NCBI RefSeq assembly: GCF_001667035.1
Contig: NZ_LZIR01000041.1
Coordinates: forward strand, 16,393 to 80,392
Direction: 5' to 3'
Length of the DNA: 64,000 bases
Origin: Mycobacterium sp. 852002-51057_SCH5723018
GTDB lineage: Bacteria > Actinomycetota > Actinomycetes > Mycobacteriales > Mycobacteriaceae
The translations under genes and the position numbers were made by a program. Below the pieces are notes generated by a model. The model saw only the letters and a program-made list of their open reading frames with translations, was not told where the DNA came from and did no database searches. Of this stretch, positions 15,756 through 24,147 are shown one piece after another (positions within the stretch are counted from its first letter, which is position 1; each line of letters begins with the position of its first letter).

Positions 15756-16645
15756 TCACCGTTCGCCCGCGGGTGGTGATCGTCGACGGCGTCCCGATGT
15801 CGGCGTTGGTCGCCGAGGCCCCCGAACCCAAGGCCGTGATCGTGGCGATCCACGGCGGAGGCACCACCGCCATCTATTTCGACTGCCCGGGCCACCCTTC
15901 CTACTCGCTGTTAAGGGCCGGCGCCGCAGCGGGATTCACGGTGGTGGCGCTCGACCGGCCCGGCTACGGCAGCTCCGCTCCCTATCCCGAGGCGATGGCC
16001 ACACCCCAGCAGCGGGTCGGCCTCGCCTACGGGGCGGTCGATCGCGTTCTCGGGGAACGCCCGCGCGGCGCGGGACTGTTCCTGATGGCCCATTCGGGCG
16101 GGTGCGAACTGGCGGTGCGGATGGGCGCTGACGAGCGCGGCGCGGATCTGCTGGGCATCGAACTGTCGGGTACCGGCCGCCGCTATCACCCCGCGGCGCG
16201 GGAAATCCTGAAAACGGCGACCCGGGAACGCCGGCCGGCGGGGTTGCGCGAGCTGTTGTGGCACCCGGAGCGGGTTTACCCGCCCGAGGTCCTCAGCGGG
16301 GCCACTATTTATCCGGGAGCCCCCTCGTACGAGGACCAGATGGTGTCGAACTGGGCCCGTCAAGACTTCCCGGCGCTCGCGCCGGCCATCGGCGTGCCGG
16401 TCCAGTTCAGCATCGCCGAGCACGAAAGGGTTTGGCAGACGGATGATTCGGCGTTGACCGAGATCGCCTCCCTGTTCTCCGGCACGCCGCGGTTCAGCGT
16501 CAACCGCCAACCGGGGGCCGGACACAATATCAGCCTCGGCCACACCGCCGCGGATTACCACTCGAAGGTCTTCTCGTTCGCGGATGCATGCGTGGCCTCT
16601 CGCGCGAATCCCGTTGATCCACAGGATGATTTGGAGGCCGGGTGA
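15752..16645 (+). CDS. Alpha/beta hydrolase
   Basis: The product is 297 aa from ATG 15752, overlapping the fusion gene's stop by 4 nt. Fold markers are AIHGGGTTAIYFD (oxyanion loop HGGG), VVALDRPGYGSS, the nucleophile elbow LMAHSGGCELAVR and the terminal His in GAGHNISLGH. The acid is probably in VPVQFSIAEHE. The elbow reads AHSGG rather than GxSxG. It probably hydrolyses a thioester, lactone or ester released by the aldolase. It is translationally coupled at both ends. Confidence 0.85.
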   Translation: MITVRPRVVIVDGVPMSALVAEAPEPKAVIVAIHGGGTTAIYFDCPGHPSYSLLRAGAAAGFTVVALDRPGYGSSAPYPEAMATPQQRVGLAYGAVDRVLGERPRGAGLFLMAHSGGCELAVRMGADERGADLLGIELSGTGRRYHPAAREILKTATRERRPAGLRELLWHPERVYPPEVLSGATIYPGAPSYEDQMVSNWARQDFPALAPAIGVPVQFSIAEHERVWQTDDSALTEIASLFSGTPRFSVNRQPGAGHNISLGHTAADYHSKVFSFADACVASRANPVDPQDDLEAG

Positions 16646-17457
16646 AAGTCGGATTCATCGGGCTGGGAAGTCAGGGCGCCCCCATGGCGCGGCGGATCGT
16701 CGAAGCCGGCTACCAGACGACACTGTGGGCGCGCAGACCCGCGACGCTCGAGCCGTTCGCCGACACCGCGGCGAAGGTCGCCGAGTCACCGGCCGAACTG
16801 GCCGCGGACTGCGACGTGGTCTGCCTGTGCGTCGTCGGCGATGCCGACATCCAGCAAATCACCAGCGGTGACCACGGGCTGCTGGCCTCGATGAAACCCG
16901 GCGGCGTCATCGCCGTGCACAGCACCGTACACCCCAACACCTGCCGCCAGCTCGCGGAAACCGCTCGTGCCCACGGTGTTTCGGTCATCGATGCCCCGGT
17001 GAGCGGGGGTGGCCCGGCGGCATCAGAAGGCCGCCTGCTGGTGATGGTCGGTGGCGACGCCGACGTCGTGGAACGCTGCCGTCCGGTCTTTGCAACCTAC
17101 GCCGACCCGATCGTTCACCTCGGCGAGCTGGGCTCGGGGCAAACCACCAAGCTGCTCAACAACCTGCTGTTCACCGCCAACCTGGGCACCGCGGCCACCG
17201 CCTTGTCGCTGGCCAATGCGCTGGGCGTCTCCCCGGATCGTTTCACCGAAGTCGCCTCCCGCGGCAGCGCGAACAGCTTCGCGCTCAACGCTCTTGGCGG
17301 GATCGGCGGCCTGGAGCGGCTGGCCGGTCTGGCGGGGACGCTGCTGCAAAAGGATGTCCGGTTGATCGTCGAACTCGCCGAGCAGGCCAAGGCCCGCGGC
17401 GGTGCCGTGCTGGATGCGGCCGACGCCACGCTGGCCTTGATGGGCCATTCCCGATGA
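16642..17457 (+). CDS. HIBADH-family NAD(P)-dependent oxidoreductase
   Basis: The product is 271 aa from GTG 16642 (VKVGFIGLGSQGAPMA), overlapping the previous stop by 4 nt. It has the Rossmann motif GFIGLGSQG, the substrate motif DAPVSGGGPAASEG, and the catalytic Lys helix GSGQTTKLLNNLLF. It is a paralogue of the next gene and of 4575. Beta-hydroxyacid dehydrogenases of this type interconvert 3-hydroxyacids and semialdehydes. The tandem pair may act as two successive steps or as a heteromer. Confidence 0.87.
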   Translation: MKVGFIGLGSQGAPMARRIVEAGYQTTLWARRPATLEPFADTAAKVAESPAELAADCDVVCLCVVGDADIQQITSGDHGLLASMKPGGVIAVHSTVHPNTCRQLAETARAHGVSVIDAPVSGGGPAASEGRLLVMVGGDADVVERCRPVFATYADPIVHLGELGSGQTTKLLNNLLFTANLGTAATALSLANALGVSPDRFTEVASRGSANSFALNALGGIGGLERLAGLAGTLLQKDVRLIVELAEQAKARGGAVLDAADATLALMGHSR

Positions 17458-17464
17458 AGGCCCA

Positions 17465-18277
17465 GTGAAAGTCGGGTTCGTCGGCGCGGGCCGGATGGGA
17501 CGCCCGATGGTGGCGCACCTGGTCGAGGGCGGGCACGAGGTCCGAGCCTTAGGGCGAACCGCCGAGTCGCGGCAGCAACTCGAACGGCTGGGCGCTCGAG
17601 CGGTGAGCCAGGTTGCAGCCGCCGGCGCGCGGGCCGACGTCGTGGTGCTCTGTGTGTTCACGGATCAGCAGGTGCGTGAGGTCTGCCTGGACGGCACCCT
17701 GCTGGCCACGATGCCGCCCGGGTCGACGTTGGTGGTGCACACCACCGCGAGCCCGAAAACCATCGAGGCCGTCGCCGCCCGCGCCCTGCACCTCGACGTG
17801 GTCGACGCGCCGGTCAGCGGCGGCCCGCACGACGTCGCGGCCGGCAGCCTGACGCTGTTCGTGGGGGGCGGCGACGATGCCGTGGCACGAGTGCGCCCGG
17901 TGCTGGACTGCTACGGCGATCCGGTACTGCCCGTCGGGCCGCTCGGCGCCGGGCAAAGGGTCAAACTGGTCAATAACGCGCTGTTCGCGGGCCACATCGG
18001 GCTGCTTGCCGAAGCGATCCGGCTGGGCCAGCGGCTCGGCGTGCCGGAGTCGACCCTGCTGGCCGCCCTACCGCAGGGCAGCGCAGCCAGCCGGGCGCTG
18101 AACATCCTCGCGGCGCGCGGGTCCCTCGCGTCGTTCATTGCGGTCACCGGCGAATTCGTCGGCAAGGACGTCGCCGTGGTTCGCGCGATGGCCGAGGAAC
18201 TCGGCAGCGACCTGGGTGCGCTGAACGACGTCATCGAGGTCATCGACCCCGTAACAGAGAGAGCCGGGAGGGTATGA
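17465..18277 (+). CDS. HIBADH-family NAD(P)-dependent oxidoreductase
   Basis: The product is 270 aa from GTG 17465, 7 nt after the preceding gene. Motifs are VGFVGAGRMGRPMVAH, DAPVSGGPHDVAAG and GAGQRVKLVNNALF with the catalytic Lys. It is colinear with the 16642 product but clearly diverged, so the duplication is old. It is the last gene of the DUF35-thiolase operon. The substrate is unknown. Confidence 0.87.
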   Translation: MKVGFVGAGRMGRPMVAHLVEGGHEVRALGRTAESRQQLERLGARAVSQVAAAGARADVVVLCVFTDQQVREVCLDGTLLATMPPGSTLVVHTTASPKTIEAVAARALHLDVVDAPVSGGPHDVAAGSLTLFVGGGDDAVARVRPVLDCYGDPVLPVGPLGAGQRVKLVNNALFAGHIGLLAEAIRLGQRLGVPESTLLAALPQGSAASRALNILAARGSLASFIAVTGEFVGKDVAVVRAMAEELGSDLGALNDVIEVIDPVTERAGRV

Positions 18278-18327
18278 AATGGCGCCGCTTTGGTCTTTTC
18301 GGCCCGCCACGAAAGCGCTACCGTTAG

Positions 18328-18355
18328 CGTTACAGTGAGGCAATCCACTGTAACG
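18328..18355. promoter_or_regulatory. Perfect 10-bp inverted repeat, putative operator of the P450-ferredoxin unit
   Basis: CGTTACAGTG (18328-18337) and CACTGTAACG (18346-18355) are exact complements with an 8-nt spacer. The site lies 36 nt upstream of the P450 start at 18391. The length and symmetry are typical of TetR-family operators. The cognate regulator is not apparent among the adjacent genes. Confidence 0.65.
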
Positions 18356-18390
18356 GTTCCAGCCCGCACCTCGCCCGCCAGGAGTGTCCT

Positions 18391-19593
18391 ATGACCAAAT
18401 CGAAGCTGGTCTTCGATCCGTTCTCCGAGGAATTCTTCAACGGCGCCTGGGAGACGTACCGGCGAATGCAGGAAGAAGCTCCCGTTTACTACAGCGAGGA
18501 GTACGACTTCTACGCGCTAACTCGCCACGTTGACGTCGCAGCGGGCCTCAAGGACTTCGAAACGTATTCGTCGGCCTACGGCATCGACTTGTCGATGGTG
18601 CGGTCCGGGCAACAGCCGCCGCAGTCGATCATCTTCATGGACCCCCCCGATCATCGGCACATGCGAAGCCTGCTCAACAAAGTCTTCACCCCCCGTGCCA
18701 TCCAGTCCCAGAAGCAGATGGTCACCGAAAAGATCGAGAAGTACCTCGGCGCGGCCGACCCGGATCGGTTCGACGCCGTGCAGGACTTCTCCGGCCCCTT
18801 CCCGGTCGAGGTGATCACGACGATGCTGGGAGTGCCGGAGGAGCACGCACAGCAGATCCGCCACTGGATCGATGAGTCATTGACCCGCGCGCCCGGGCAG
18901 GTCGAAGTCGGCGAGTCGGGTATGCAGGCCAACATCAACATCGCGATGCTTTACTACGACCTCGTCAAGCAACGCCGCGATCAGCCGCGTGACGACCTGT
19001 TCACCAAGCTCCTCGAGGCGGAGCTGGAATGCGAGAACGGGGAGAAGCGGAATCTCGACGACCTCGAGATTGCCGGCTTTTCAACGCTGTTGGGCGGCGC
19101 CGGCGCCGAGACCGTCACCAAGCTGGTCGGCAATGCGCCGGTGGTGTTCGCACGCTTTCCCGACCAGTGGCAGAAGCTGCTCGACGACCGCAGCAAGATC
19201 CCCGCGGCCGTCGAAGAGCTGTTGCGCTACGAGGCACCGTCGCAATATCAGGTCCGTCGCTCGATGAAGGACGTCCATCTGCACGGCGTCACGATTCCGG
19301 CCGGAAAGCCGATTTTCCTCATCAACGGTGCGGCCAATCGCGATCCCGACGCGTGGACGAATCCGGACAAATTCGACGTCGACCGCGACCGGACCGAAGC
19401 TCTGAACATGGGATTTGGCTACGGGATTCACAGCTGCCTCGGTGCAGCGCTGGCCCGCATGGAGAGCGCGCTCGCGCTGGAGAAGCTGCTTGACTTCATG
19501 CCCCGCTACGAGGTGGACTGGGACGGCTGCGAACGCGTCCATATGCAAAACGTCATGGGGTGGAAGCACGTACCGGTGAAGGTGCTGAGATGA
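18391..19593 (+). CDS. Cytochrome P450
   Basis: The product is 400 aa, ATG start with AGGAG 9-10 nt upstream. P450 signatures are the I-helix GGAGAETVTKLVG (Glu-Thr kept, next residue Val), the K-helix EELLRYE (ExxR), and the heme loop FGYGIHSCLGAALAR with the thiolate Cys. It is a class I bacterial monooxygenase that needs a ferredoxin, which is encoded by the overlapping next gene. A strong inverted repeat precedes it. By eye it is most like the P450 at 36298 (PVYYSEEYDFYALTRH versus PLYYNEQHDFYALSRF). It probably hydroxylates a hydrophobic cyclic substrate. Confidence 0.92.
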   Translation: MTKSKLVFDPFSEEFFNGAWETYRRMQEEAPVYYSEEYDFYALTRHVDVAAGLKDFETYSSAYGIDLSMVRSGQQPPQSIIFMDPPDHRHMRSLLNKVFTPRAIQSQKQMVTEKIEKYLGAADPDRFDAVQDFSGPFPVEVITTMLGVPEEHAQQIRHWIDESLTRAPGQVEVGESGMQANINIAMLYYDLVKQRRDQPRDDLFTKLLEAELECENGEKRNLDDLEIAGFSTLLGGAGAETVTKLVGNAPVVFARFPDQWQKLLDDRSKIPAAVEELLRYEAPSQYQVRRSMKDVHLHGVTIPAGKPIFLINGAANRDPDAWTNPDKFDVDRDRTEALNMGFGYGIHSCLGAALARMESALALEKLLDFMPRYEVDWDGCERVHMQNVMGWKHVPVKVLR

Positions 19594-19781
19594 GAATCGA
19601 AATCGATTGGGGTCTTTGCGAAAGCAACGGGGTCTGCATGGGCATCAATCCGGAGGTCTTCCACCTCGACGACGACGACATGCTGACGGTCTTGCAACCA
19701 GAGGTCACCGCGGAGACCGAGTCGGACGTGCGGGAAGCCGTTCGTCAATGCCCCCGGCAGGCGATCTCTATCGTCGAGTAG
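19590..19781 (+). CDS. 3Fe-4S ferredoxin for the adjacent P450
   Basis: The product is 63 aa from ATG 19590, overlapping the P450 stop by 4 nt. Ligand positions are C10, C16 and C54-P, with Asn13 at the usual second-Cys position. The PEVFHL motif is standard. Co-translation shows it is the dedicated electron donor of the P450 at 18391. A ferredoxin reductase is not encoded nearby. Confidence 0.92.
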   Translation: MRIEIDWGLCESNGVCMGINPEVFHLDDDDMLTVLQPEVTAETESDVREAVRQCPRQAISIVE

Positions 19782-19784
19782 CGA

Positions 19785-20099
19785 TCAGCCTGCGGCCGAC
19801 GGTATTTGGAAGCCCGACAGGATGACCGCGTTGCAGTCGGCTGCCGCTTGGCGCAGTTTCGCCGCCTTTTGGTAGGCGTCCGACTCGTACCACGCGCGGG
19901 CCGCATCCACCGATTCGAATTCCAGTACGACGGTCTGATCGCCGTGCCACGTGCCCTCGACGACCTTGGGAGCGGTGTCCACCGCAAGAACGTTGACGCC
20001 GCCCATCGCCGCTCCCGCGGCTTGGGCGTAGGCCTTCATGCCCTCCGGATCCTTGATGGCCTCGGTGAGGATGACGTACCCCTTAGGCCCTTGAGCCAC
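19785..20099 (-). CDS. DUF1330 family protein
   Basis: The product is 104 aa from GTG 20099, chosen because AAGGAG stands 6 nt upstream; a longer 138-residue reading would run into the ferredoxin gene. The sequence shows the DUF1330 ferredoxin-like alpha/beta fold: GYVILTEAIKDPEGMKAYAQ, VVEGTWHGDQTVVLEFESVDAARAWYESDAYQ, NAVILSGF. Members are small, often dimeric, with no agreed activity. It is the third gene of the P450-ferredoxin operon that begins at 21584 and is convergent with 19590. Confidence 0.85.
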   Translation of the reverse strand: MAQGPKGYVILTEAIKDPEGMKAYAQAAGAAMGGVNVLAVDTAPKVVEGTWHGDQTVVLEFESVDAARAWYESDAYQKAAKLRQAAADCNAVILSGFQIPSAAG

Positions 20100-20118
20100 T
20101 CGAATCTCCTTGGTCTCG

Positions 20119-20313
20119 TTAGTCTTGTGTTTCGCTGATCGCCTGTTCGGGGCAGCAGTCGATGGCCTCGTGGGTCGCTGCCTCGAAATCCGTTGGGACA
20201 TCGGATGCTATCGCCACCGCATATCCGTCGTCAGTCAGGTTGAACACTTCCGGGCAAAGCGTGACGCACACGCCGTGACCGCGGCAGCGCTGGTCGTCGA
20301 CCGAGACTTTCAT
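20119..20313 (-). CDS. 3Fe-4S ferredoxin for the adjacent P450
   Basis: The product is 64 aa (MKVSVDDQRC). Cluster residues are C10, C16 and C54-P, with His13 at the second position and extra Cys at 20 and 53. The PEVFNL motif follows. Its start overlaps the P450 stop by 4 nt, so it is the dedicated redox partner of the 20310 P450. Confidence 0.92.
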   Translation of the reverse strand: MKVSVDDQRCRGHGVCVTLCPEVFNLTDDGYAVAIASDVPTDFEAATHEAIDCCPEQAISETQD

Positions 20314-21584
20314 GCCGGGGTGAACTCCAGGTGCAGCTCCGTCAGACCCCGCAGGATATAGGTCGGAACGTATTGGTAGCGGCGGTCATTCGCCGGGCCG
20401 TGCATGCGTTCGTTGATCCTGATCTCCGACGTTCGGTCGAGCATCCGCTCGATCGCCACACGGGTTTCGGCACGCGCCAGCGGCGCGCCCGGGCAGCTGT
20501 GGATCCCGCGCCCGAACGAGATGTGCTGGCGCGCGTTCTTGCGTTCCGGGTCGAAGGTGGTGGGGTCGGAGAACCTGCGCGGATCGCGGTTGGCGGCGGC
20601 TTGCACAACCATCACGGTGGTGCCCGCGGGCAGGTCGACCCCACCGACATTGACGGCCACCCGATTCAGGCGGAAGTCGCCCTTGACGGGGCTTTCGATG
20701 CGCAGCGCCTCTTCGATGAAGTTGGGGATCAGGCTGCGGTCCCTGCGCAGCTGCGCCTGGATGTCGGGGCGCTCCCCGAGCGTTTGCAACGCTGCGCCGA
20801 GCAGCCGCACGGTGGTCTCCTGGCCCGCCGAAAAGACGTTGCTGGCGACGCGAGCCACGTCTTCGATCTCGGGAATGGAGCCGTCAGGGTATGTGGCGGT
20901 CGCCAGGCCCGTCAGCACGTCGTCGCGGGGTTCACGGCGGCGGTCGCGAACGTAGTCGGAGAAAAGACCGTAGAGGAATTCGAGCGGGCTGTGCGCCAGC
21001 GCTTCCTTGCCGCCGCCCCCGACGCCGCCACCCGAGTGGTGTCGGATGCCTTTGACGAACTTGTCGCGATCCTCCTCGGGCACCCCCAGCAGGTCGGCGA
21101 TGACCAGCAGCGTGAAGGGGCCCGCGAAGCCTTTGATGAATTCGCCCTCGCCGGGCGCCAGGAACGGGTCGAGCGCCCGGTCGGCGAGCGCCCACATCGC
21201 GTCTTCGTTCTCCTTGAGGCGCTTTGGGGTGATCAGCCGCATCAGCAGGGCGCGATGGTTGGTGTGCGTCGGCGGGTCGAGGGTGGGCAGCTGGTCGCTG
21301 AACGGAAGCTCGTCGCGGTGCTGCTCGATCAGCTCGGTGACGTCATCGCCCTCGAGCGGTACCGGAAAGCCGGGAAACGGGCCGGTCACCGAGACGCATG
21401 AGGAGAACGTTTGGGCGTCGTTCAGCACGGCGCAGGCCTCGTCCCAGCCGGTCACCATGGTGACCCCGTGATGGTTTTCCCGGGTCACCGGGCACCGCTG
21501 GCGGAGCGCCTCGTAGAAGGGGTAGGGATCCTCGATGAGCCGACTGTCGCGGAAGAAGTCCATCTCGGTGAAGTCGTTCACCAT
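20310..21584 (-). CDS. Cytochrome P450
   Basis: The product is 424 aa. The I-helix is SAGQETTVRLLG, the K-helix ExxR is EEALRIE, and the heme loop is FGRGIHSCPGAPLAR. It is a different subfamily from the 18391 enzyme, with longer N- and C-terminal parts (RYQYVPTYILRGLTELHLEF). It is first in a leftward operon with its ferredoxin and a DUF1330 gene. The recurring box at 21613-21627 lies 29 nt upstream of the start, so regulation with the catabolic operons is likely. Confidence 0.92.
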   Translation of the reverse strand: MVNDFTEMDFFRDSRLIEDPYPFYEALRQRCPVTRENHHGVTMVTGWDEACAVLNDAQTFSSCVSVTGPFPGFPVPLEGDDVTELIEQHRDELPFSDQLPTLDPPTHTNHRALLMRLITPKRLKENEDAMWALADRALDPFLAPGEGEFIKGFAGPFTLLVIADLLGVPEEDRDKFVKGIRHHSGGGVGGGGKEALAHSPLEFLYGLFSDYVRDRRREPRDDVLTGLATATYPDGSIPEIEDVARVASNVFSAGQETTVRLLGAALQTLGERPDIQAQLRRDRSLIPNFIEEALRIESPVKGDFRLNRVAVNVGGVDLPAGTTVMVVQAAANRDPRRFSDPTTFDPERKNARQHISFGRGIHSCPGAPLARAETRVAIERMLDRTSEIRINERMHGPANDRRYQYVPTYILRGLTELHLEFTPA

Positions 21585-21612
21585 TGGTTGCTCCGTTCGA
21601 ATCTCGCCAAGT

Positions 21613-21627
21613 GAGAATCATCCTCTC
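21613..21627. promoter_or_regulatory. GAGAAT-CAT-CCTCTC, putative TetR operator (copy 4)
   Basis: The left arm is perfect and the right arm has two mismatches. It lies 28 nt upstream of the P450 start at 21584. A weaker resemblance (GAGATGAGTATTACA) follows at 21630 and may be a second half-operator. Confidence 0.55.
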
Positions 21628-21759
21628 AGAGATGAGTATTACATTTCCACACGGCCCGGTCGTCGTCAACGAGAGGCGCCCTCGCCCGATGTGCAATCGG
21701 CGACGCGACACGCCGAGGCTGCGTCGCGTCCTGCACAGTCGGCGACGCGGCAACGTGTC

Positions 21760-22275
21760 TTAGCTGGCGGGAACCAGGTCGGCGGCCACCGATGGGCACG
21801 CCAGGAGCCCGCTGCGGAAAGTCTCGAGGTAACCGATCGAGTCATGCGGCACCGCCGCGGCGGCCAGCGCCTTGCCCTTGAAGATCTTCGCGGCCATGGT
21901 CAGCCGGTGTTGCACCAGGCCGACGCTGTCGTCCAGCTCCACCGGCCAGCTCTCTCCCCACAACGTCACCTCGGTGACGCCGTGATCGAGGGCCTGCAAG
22001 ACGCCTTGCCGCACCCGCGAGTCACATCCGAACAGGTCCGCCGCGGCCGCCAGGGCCTGCGGGCGCGGTCGGGACTCCACCGAAGCCAACGCGTCCTCGA
22101 GGTCGAGCACCTGGGCCCCCAGGATCTGCAGTGGCCGACGGTCGGGGTGGTCGGCCAGGTCGGGCAGCAGCACGGTGACGTCCCATCCCGCCATCGCCCG
22201 GTCGAAGAGCCAACCGCCGGCGAACCGCACCACGTCGACGACGTTGGAGGCGACGACGTCGAGCCGGTACCTCAT
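21760..22275 (-). CDS. Conserved protein of unknown function, co-transcribed with TetR
   Basis: The product is 171 aa from ATG 22275 (MRYRLDVVASNVVDVVRFAGGWLFDR), overlapping the TetR stop by 4 nt; a longer reading would run into the TetR gene. It has the pattern of an alpha/beta protein: AGWDVTVLLPDL, LQILGAQVLDLED, VTEVTLWGESWPVELDDSVGLVQHRLTMAAKIFKGKAL. There is no signal peptide or metal motif. The family is not recognised. It is conserved-looking and coupled to its regulator, so it is probably the regulator's immediate target or helper. Confidence 0.7.
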   Translation of the reverse strand: MRYRLDVVASNVVDVVRFAGGWLFDRAMAGWDVTVLLPDLADHPDRRPLQILGAQVLDLEDALASVESRPRPQALAAAADLFGCDSRVRQGVLQALDHGVTEVTLWGESWPVELDDSVGLVQHRLTMAAKIFKGKALAAAAVPHDSIGYLETFRSGLLACPSVAADLVPAS

Positions 22276-22937
22276 GTCTGGTCGCTCTTCTTCGGCGGCG
22301 CGAAGTCCCGTGCCAGCGCCTCCGCGTACTCCTTGAACGCGTCGGTCAGCGGTATCGAAGGGTCGAGCGACCATATCGTTTCCATTCCGTGGACGAAGGC
22401 GAGGATTTCCACCGCCTTGACGGCGGGGTCTATGTCGGTGCGATACCGGCCGTCGGCCTGACCGCGACGGATCAGCTCGGCGACGATGTCGATCGCTTCG
22501 CGCTGCCTGGACAGCATGCGGTCGTGCAGCGGAGCGTCGGGGAGGATGTTCTCGACCAGCAACACGGTGAACGTGCCCACCAGCTCCGGCGCCCGCGTGA
22601 AGCGATCGGCGACCCGCGCGATCTCGACGAGGAGGTCACCGGCCCGGTCGGCGTGCGAGTCGTCATCGGCGTCGCGCGCGTCGAGGACCGCGTGCAGCAG
22701 CTGGTCCTTGGATTCGAAGTGATGCAGCAGCCCCGCCGGGGTGACCCCGGCTTCGCCCGCGATCTGGGCAAGCGTGGTGTTGCGCCAGCCGTTGCGGGTG
22801 AGGAGGCGCTGCGCGACGTCGAGGATCCGCTGCTTGCGGTCCTCGCCTTTGGCGAGAAGCGTGTCGTATCGCCGAACGACGGGCAACCGGACTCCCTGAA
22901 CTAACTCCGCACCGATAGAGATCAACCTACTGAACAC
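22272..22937 (-). CDS. TetR-family transcriptional regulator
   Basis: The product is 221 aa if it starts at GTG 22937. TTG codons at 22925 or 22886 are alternatives. The HTH is RILDVAQRLLTRNGWRNTTLAQIAGEAGVTPAGLLHHFESKDQLL (typical TetR helix 3 with GLLHHF). The C-terminal ligand-binding domain is TetR_C-like (VELIRRGQADGRYRTDIDP). The GTG at 22937 lies inside a perfect 26-bp inverted repeat and has no Shine-Dalgarno sequence. Translation may therefore be leaderless, and binding at the repeat would block its own transcription. Confidence 0.88.
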   Translation of the reverse strand: MFSRLISIGAELVQGVRLPVVRRYDTLLAKGEDRKQRILDVAQRLLTRNGWRNTTLAQIAGEAGVTPAGLLHHFESKDQLLHAVLDARDADDDSHADRAGDLLVEIARVADRFTRAPELVGTFTVLLVENILPDAPLHDRMLSRQREAIDIVAELIRRGQADGRYRTDIDPAVKAVEILAFVHGMETIWSLDPSIPLTDAFKEYAEALARDFAPPKKSDQT

Positions 22938-22948
22938 ACAGTAGGTTG
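22923..22948. promoter_or_regulatory. Perfect 10-bp inverted repeat, autoregulatory TetR operator
   Basis: CAACCTACTG (22923-22932) and CAGTAGGTTG (22939-22948) are exact complements with a 6-nt spacer (AACACA). It overlaps the 5' end of the TetR gene at 22272. It also lies in front of the convergent-side thiolase terminus, so only the TetR promoter is plausible. Confidence 0.75.
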
Positions 22949-22985
22949 GTTTGCCCGCTGTGACAAGCGTCTCAGCCCAGCCGTT

Positions 22986-24143
22986 CTAGGAAACGAGCTC
23001 GATCAGGGTGGCGTTGGCCGTCCCGCCGCCTTCGCACATGGTCTGCAGCCCGTAGCGGATGCCGTTACTGCGCATGTGGTGCGCCATGCGCGTCATGAGC
23101 ACCGCACCGGAGGCGCCCAGGGGGTGCCCGAGGGCGATCGCACCACCGAGCGGATTGAGCCGGCGTGGATCGGCGCCCGTCTCGGCCAGCCACGCCAGTG
23201 GCACCGGGGCGAAGGCTTCGTTGACCTCGAAGACGCCGACGTCAGACAGCGCGACGTCGGCCTTGGTCAGCACCTTCTCCGTCGCGGGAATGGGGCCGGT
23301 GAGCATGAGCACCGGATCGGCGCCGGTGACCGCCCCGGCGCGATAGCGGACCAGCGGCGTCAACCCCAGGCTCACCGCCATCTCCGCCGTGGTCACCAGC
23401 AGCGCGGCGGCGCCGTCGGAGATCTGCGAGGAATTGCCCGCGTGGATTACGCCGTCGTCGACGAAGGCGGGCTTGAGCCCAGCCAGCTTTTCGACAGTGG
23501 TGCCGCGGCGCACGCCCTCGTCCGCCGCTATGACGTTGGCAACGGTGCCGTCGTCCGTGAAGACCGGAACGATCTGGTCGGTGAAGGCGCCGCCGTCCTG
23601 GGCCGCGGCGGCAAGCTCGTGGGATCGGACCGAGTATTCGTCCAGCTGGGTTCGGGAGAATCCCCACTTCTTGGCGATCATCTCCGCCGAGAGGCCCTGG
23701 TTGAAGGAGAAATCACCATAGCGCGCAAGGACTTTCGGGCCGTAGGGCATCCCGGTTGCCCTGGCCGCGCCCAGCGGGACGCGGCTCATCACCTCGACAC
23801 CGCCGGCAACGACGACGTCCTGCTGACCGGACATCACCGCCTGCACCGCAAAATCCAGCGCCTGTTGACTGGAACCGCAAGCCCGGTTGACCGTGGTTCC
23901 CGGAACGCTCTCCGGCCACCCGGCGGCCAGGACCGCGTAGCGCCCGATGTTGCTGGACTGGTCGCCGACCTGAGACACGCACCCCCAGATCACGTCGTCG
24001 ATCATCTCCGGACCGACACCGGTGCGCTCCAGTAGTTCGTTCAGGACGACGGCGGACAGGTCCGCGGCGTGCATGCCGGACAGCCCGCCATTGCGCTTCC
24101 CTACTGCCGTGCGTACCGCCTCGACGATGACTGTCTCACGCAT
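22986..24143 (-). CDS. Acetyl-CoA acetyltransferase (thiolase)
   Basis: The product is 385 aa from ATG 24143 (MRETVIVEAVRTAVGK); a longer reading would run into the enoyl-CoA hydratase gene. Catalytic residues are C89 in VNRACGSSQQ, the His in IALGHPLGASG, and the second Cys in MCEGGGTANA. NEAFAPVPLAW is also present. The enzyme cleaves 3-ketoacyl-CoA to acetyl-CoA plus a shortened acyl-CoA. It is the last gene of a leftward operon with an acyl-CoA dehydrogenase and an enoyl-CoA hydratase, giving three of the four beta-oxidation steps. Confidence 0.92.
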   Translation of the reverse strand: MRETVIVEAVRTAVGKRNGGLSGMHAADLSAVVLNELLERTGVGPEMIDDVIWGCVSQVGDQSSNIGRYAVLAAGWPESVPGTTVNRACGSSQQALDFAVQAVMSGQQDVVVAGGVEVMSRVPLGAARATGMPYGPKVLARYGDFSFNQGLSAEMIAKKWGFSRTQLDEYSVRSHELAAAAQDGGAFTDQIVPVFTDDGTVANVIAADEGVRRGTTVEKLAGLKPAFVDDGVIHAGNSSQISDGAAALLVTTAEMAVSLGLTPLVRYRAGAVTGADPVLMLTGPIPATEKVLTKADVALSDVGVFEVNEAFAPVPLAWLAETGADPRRLNPLGGAIALGHPLGASGAVLMTRMAHHMRSNGIRYGLQTMCEGGGTANATLIELVS

Positions 24144-24147
24144 GCAT

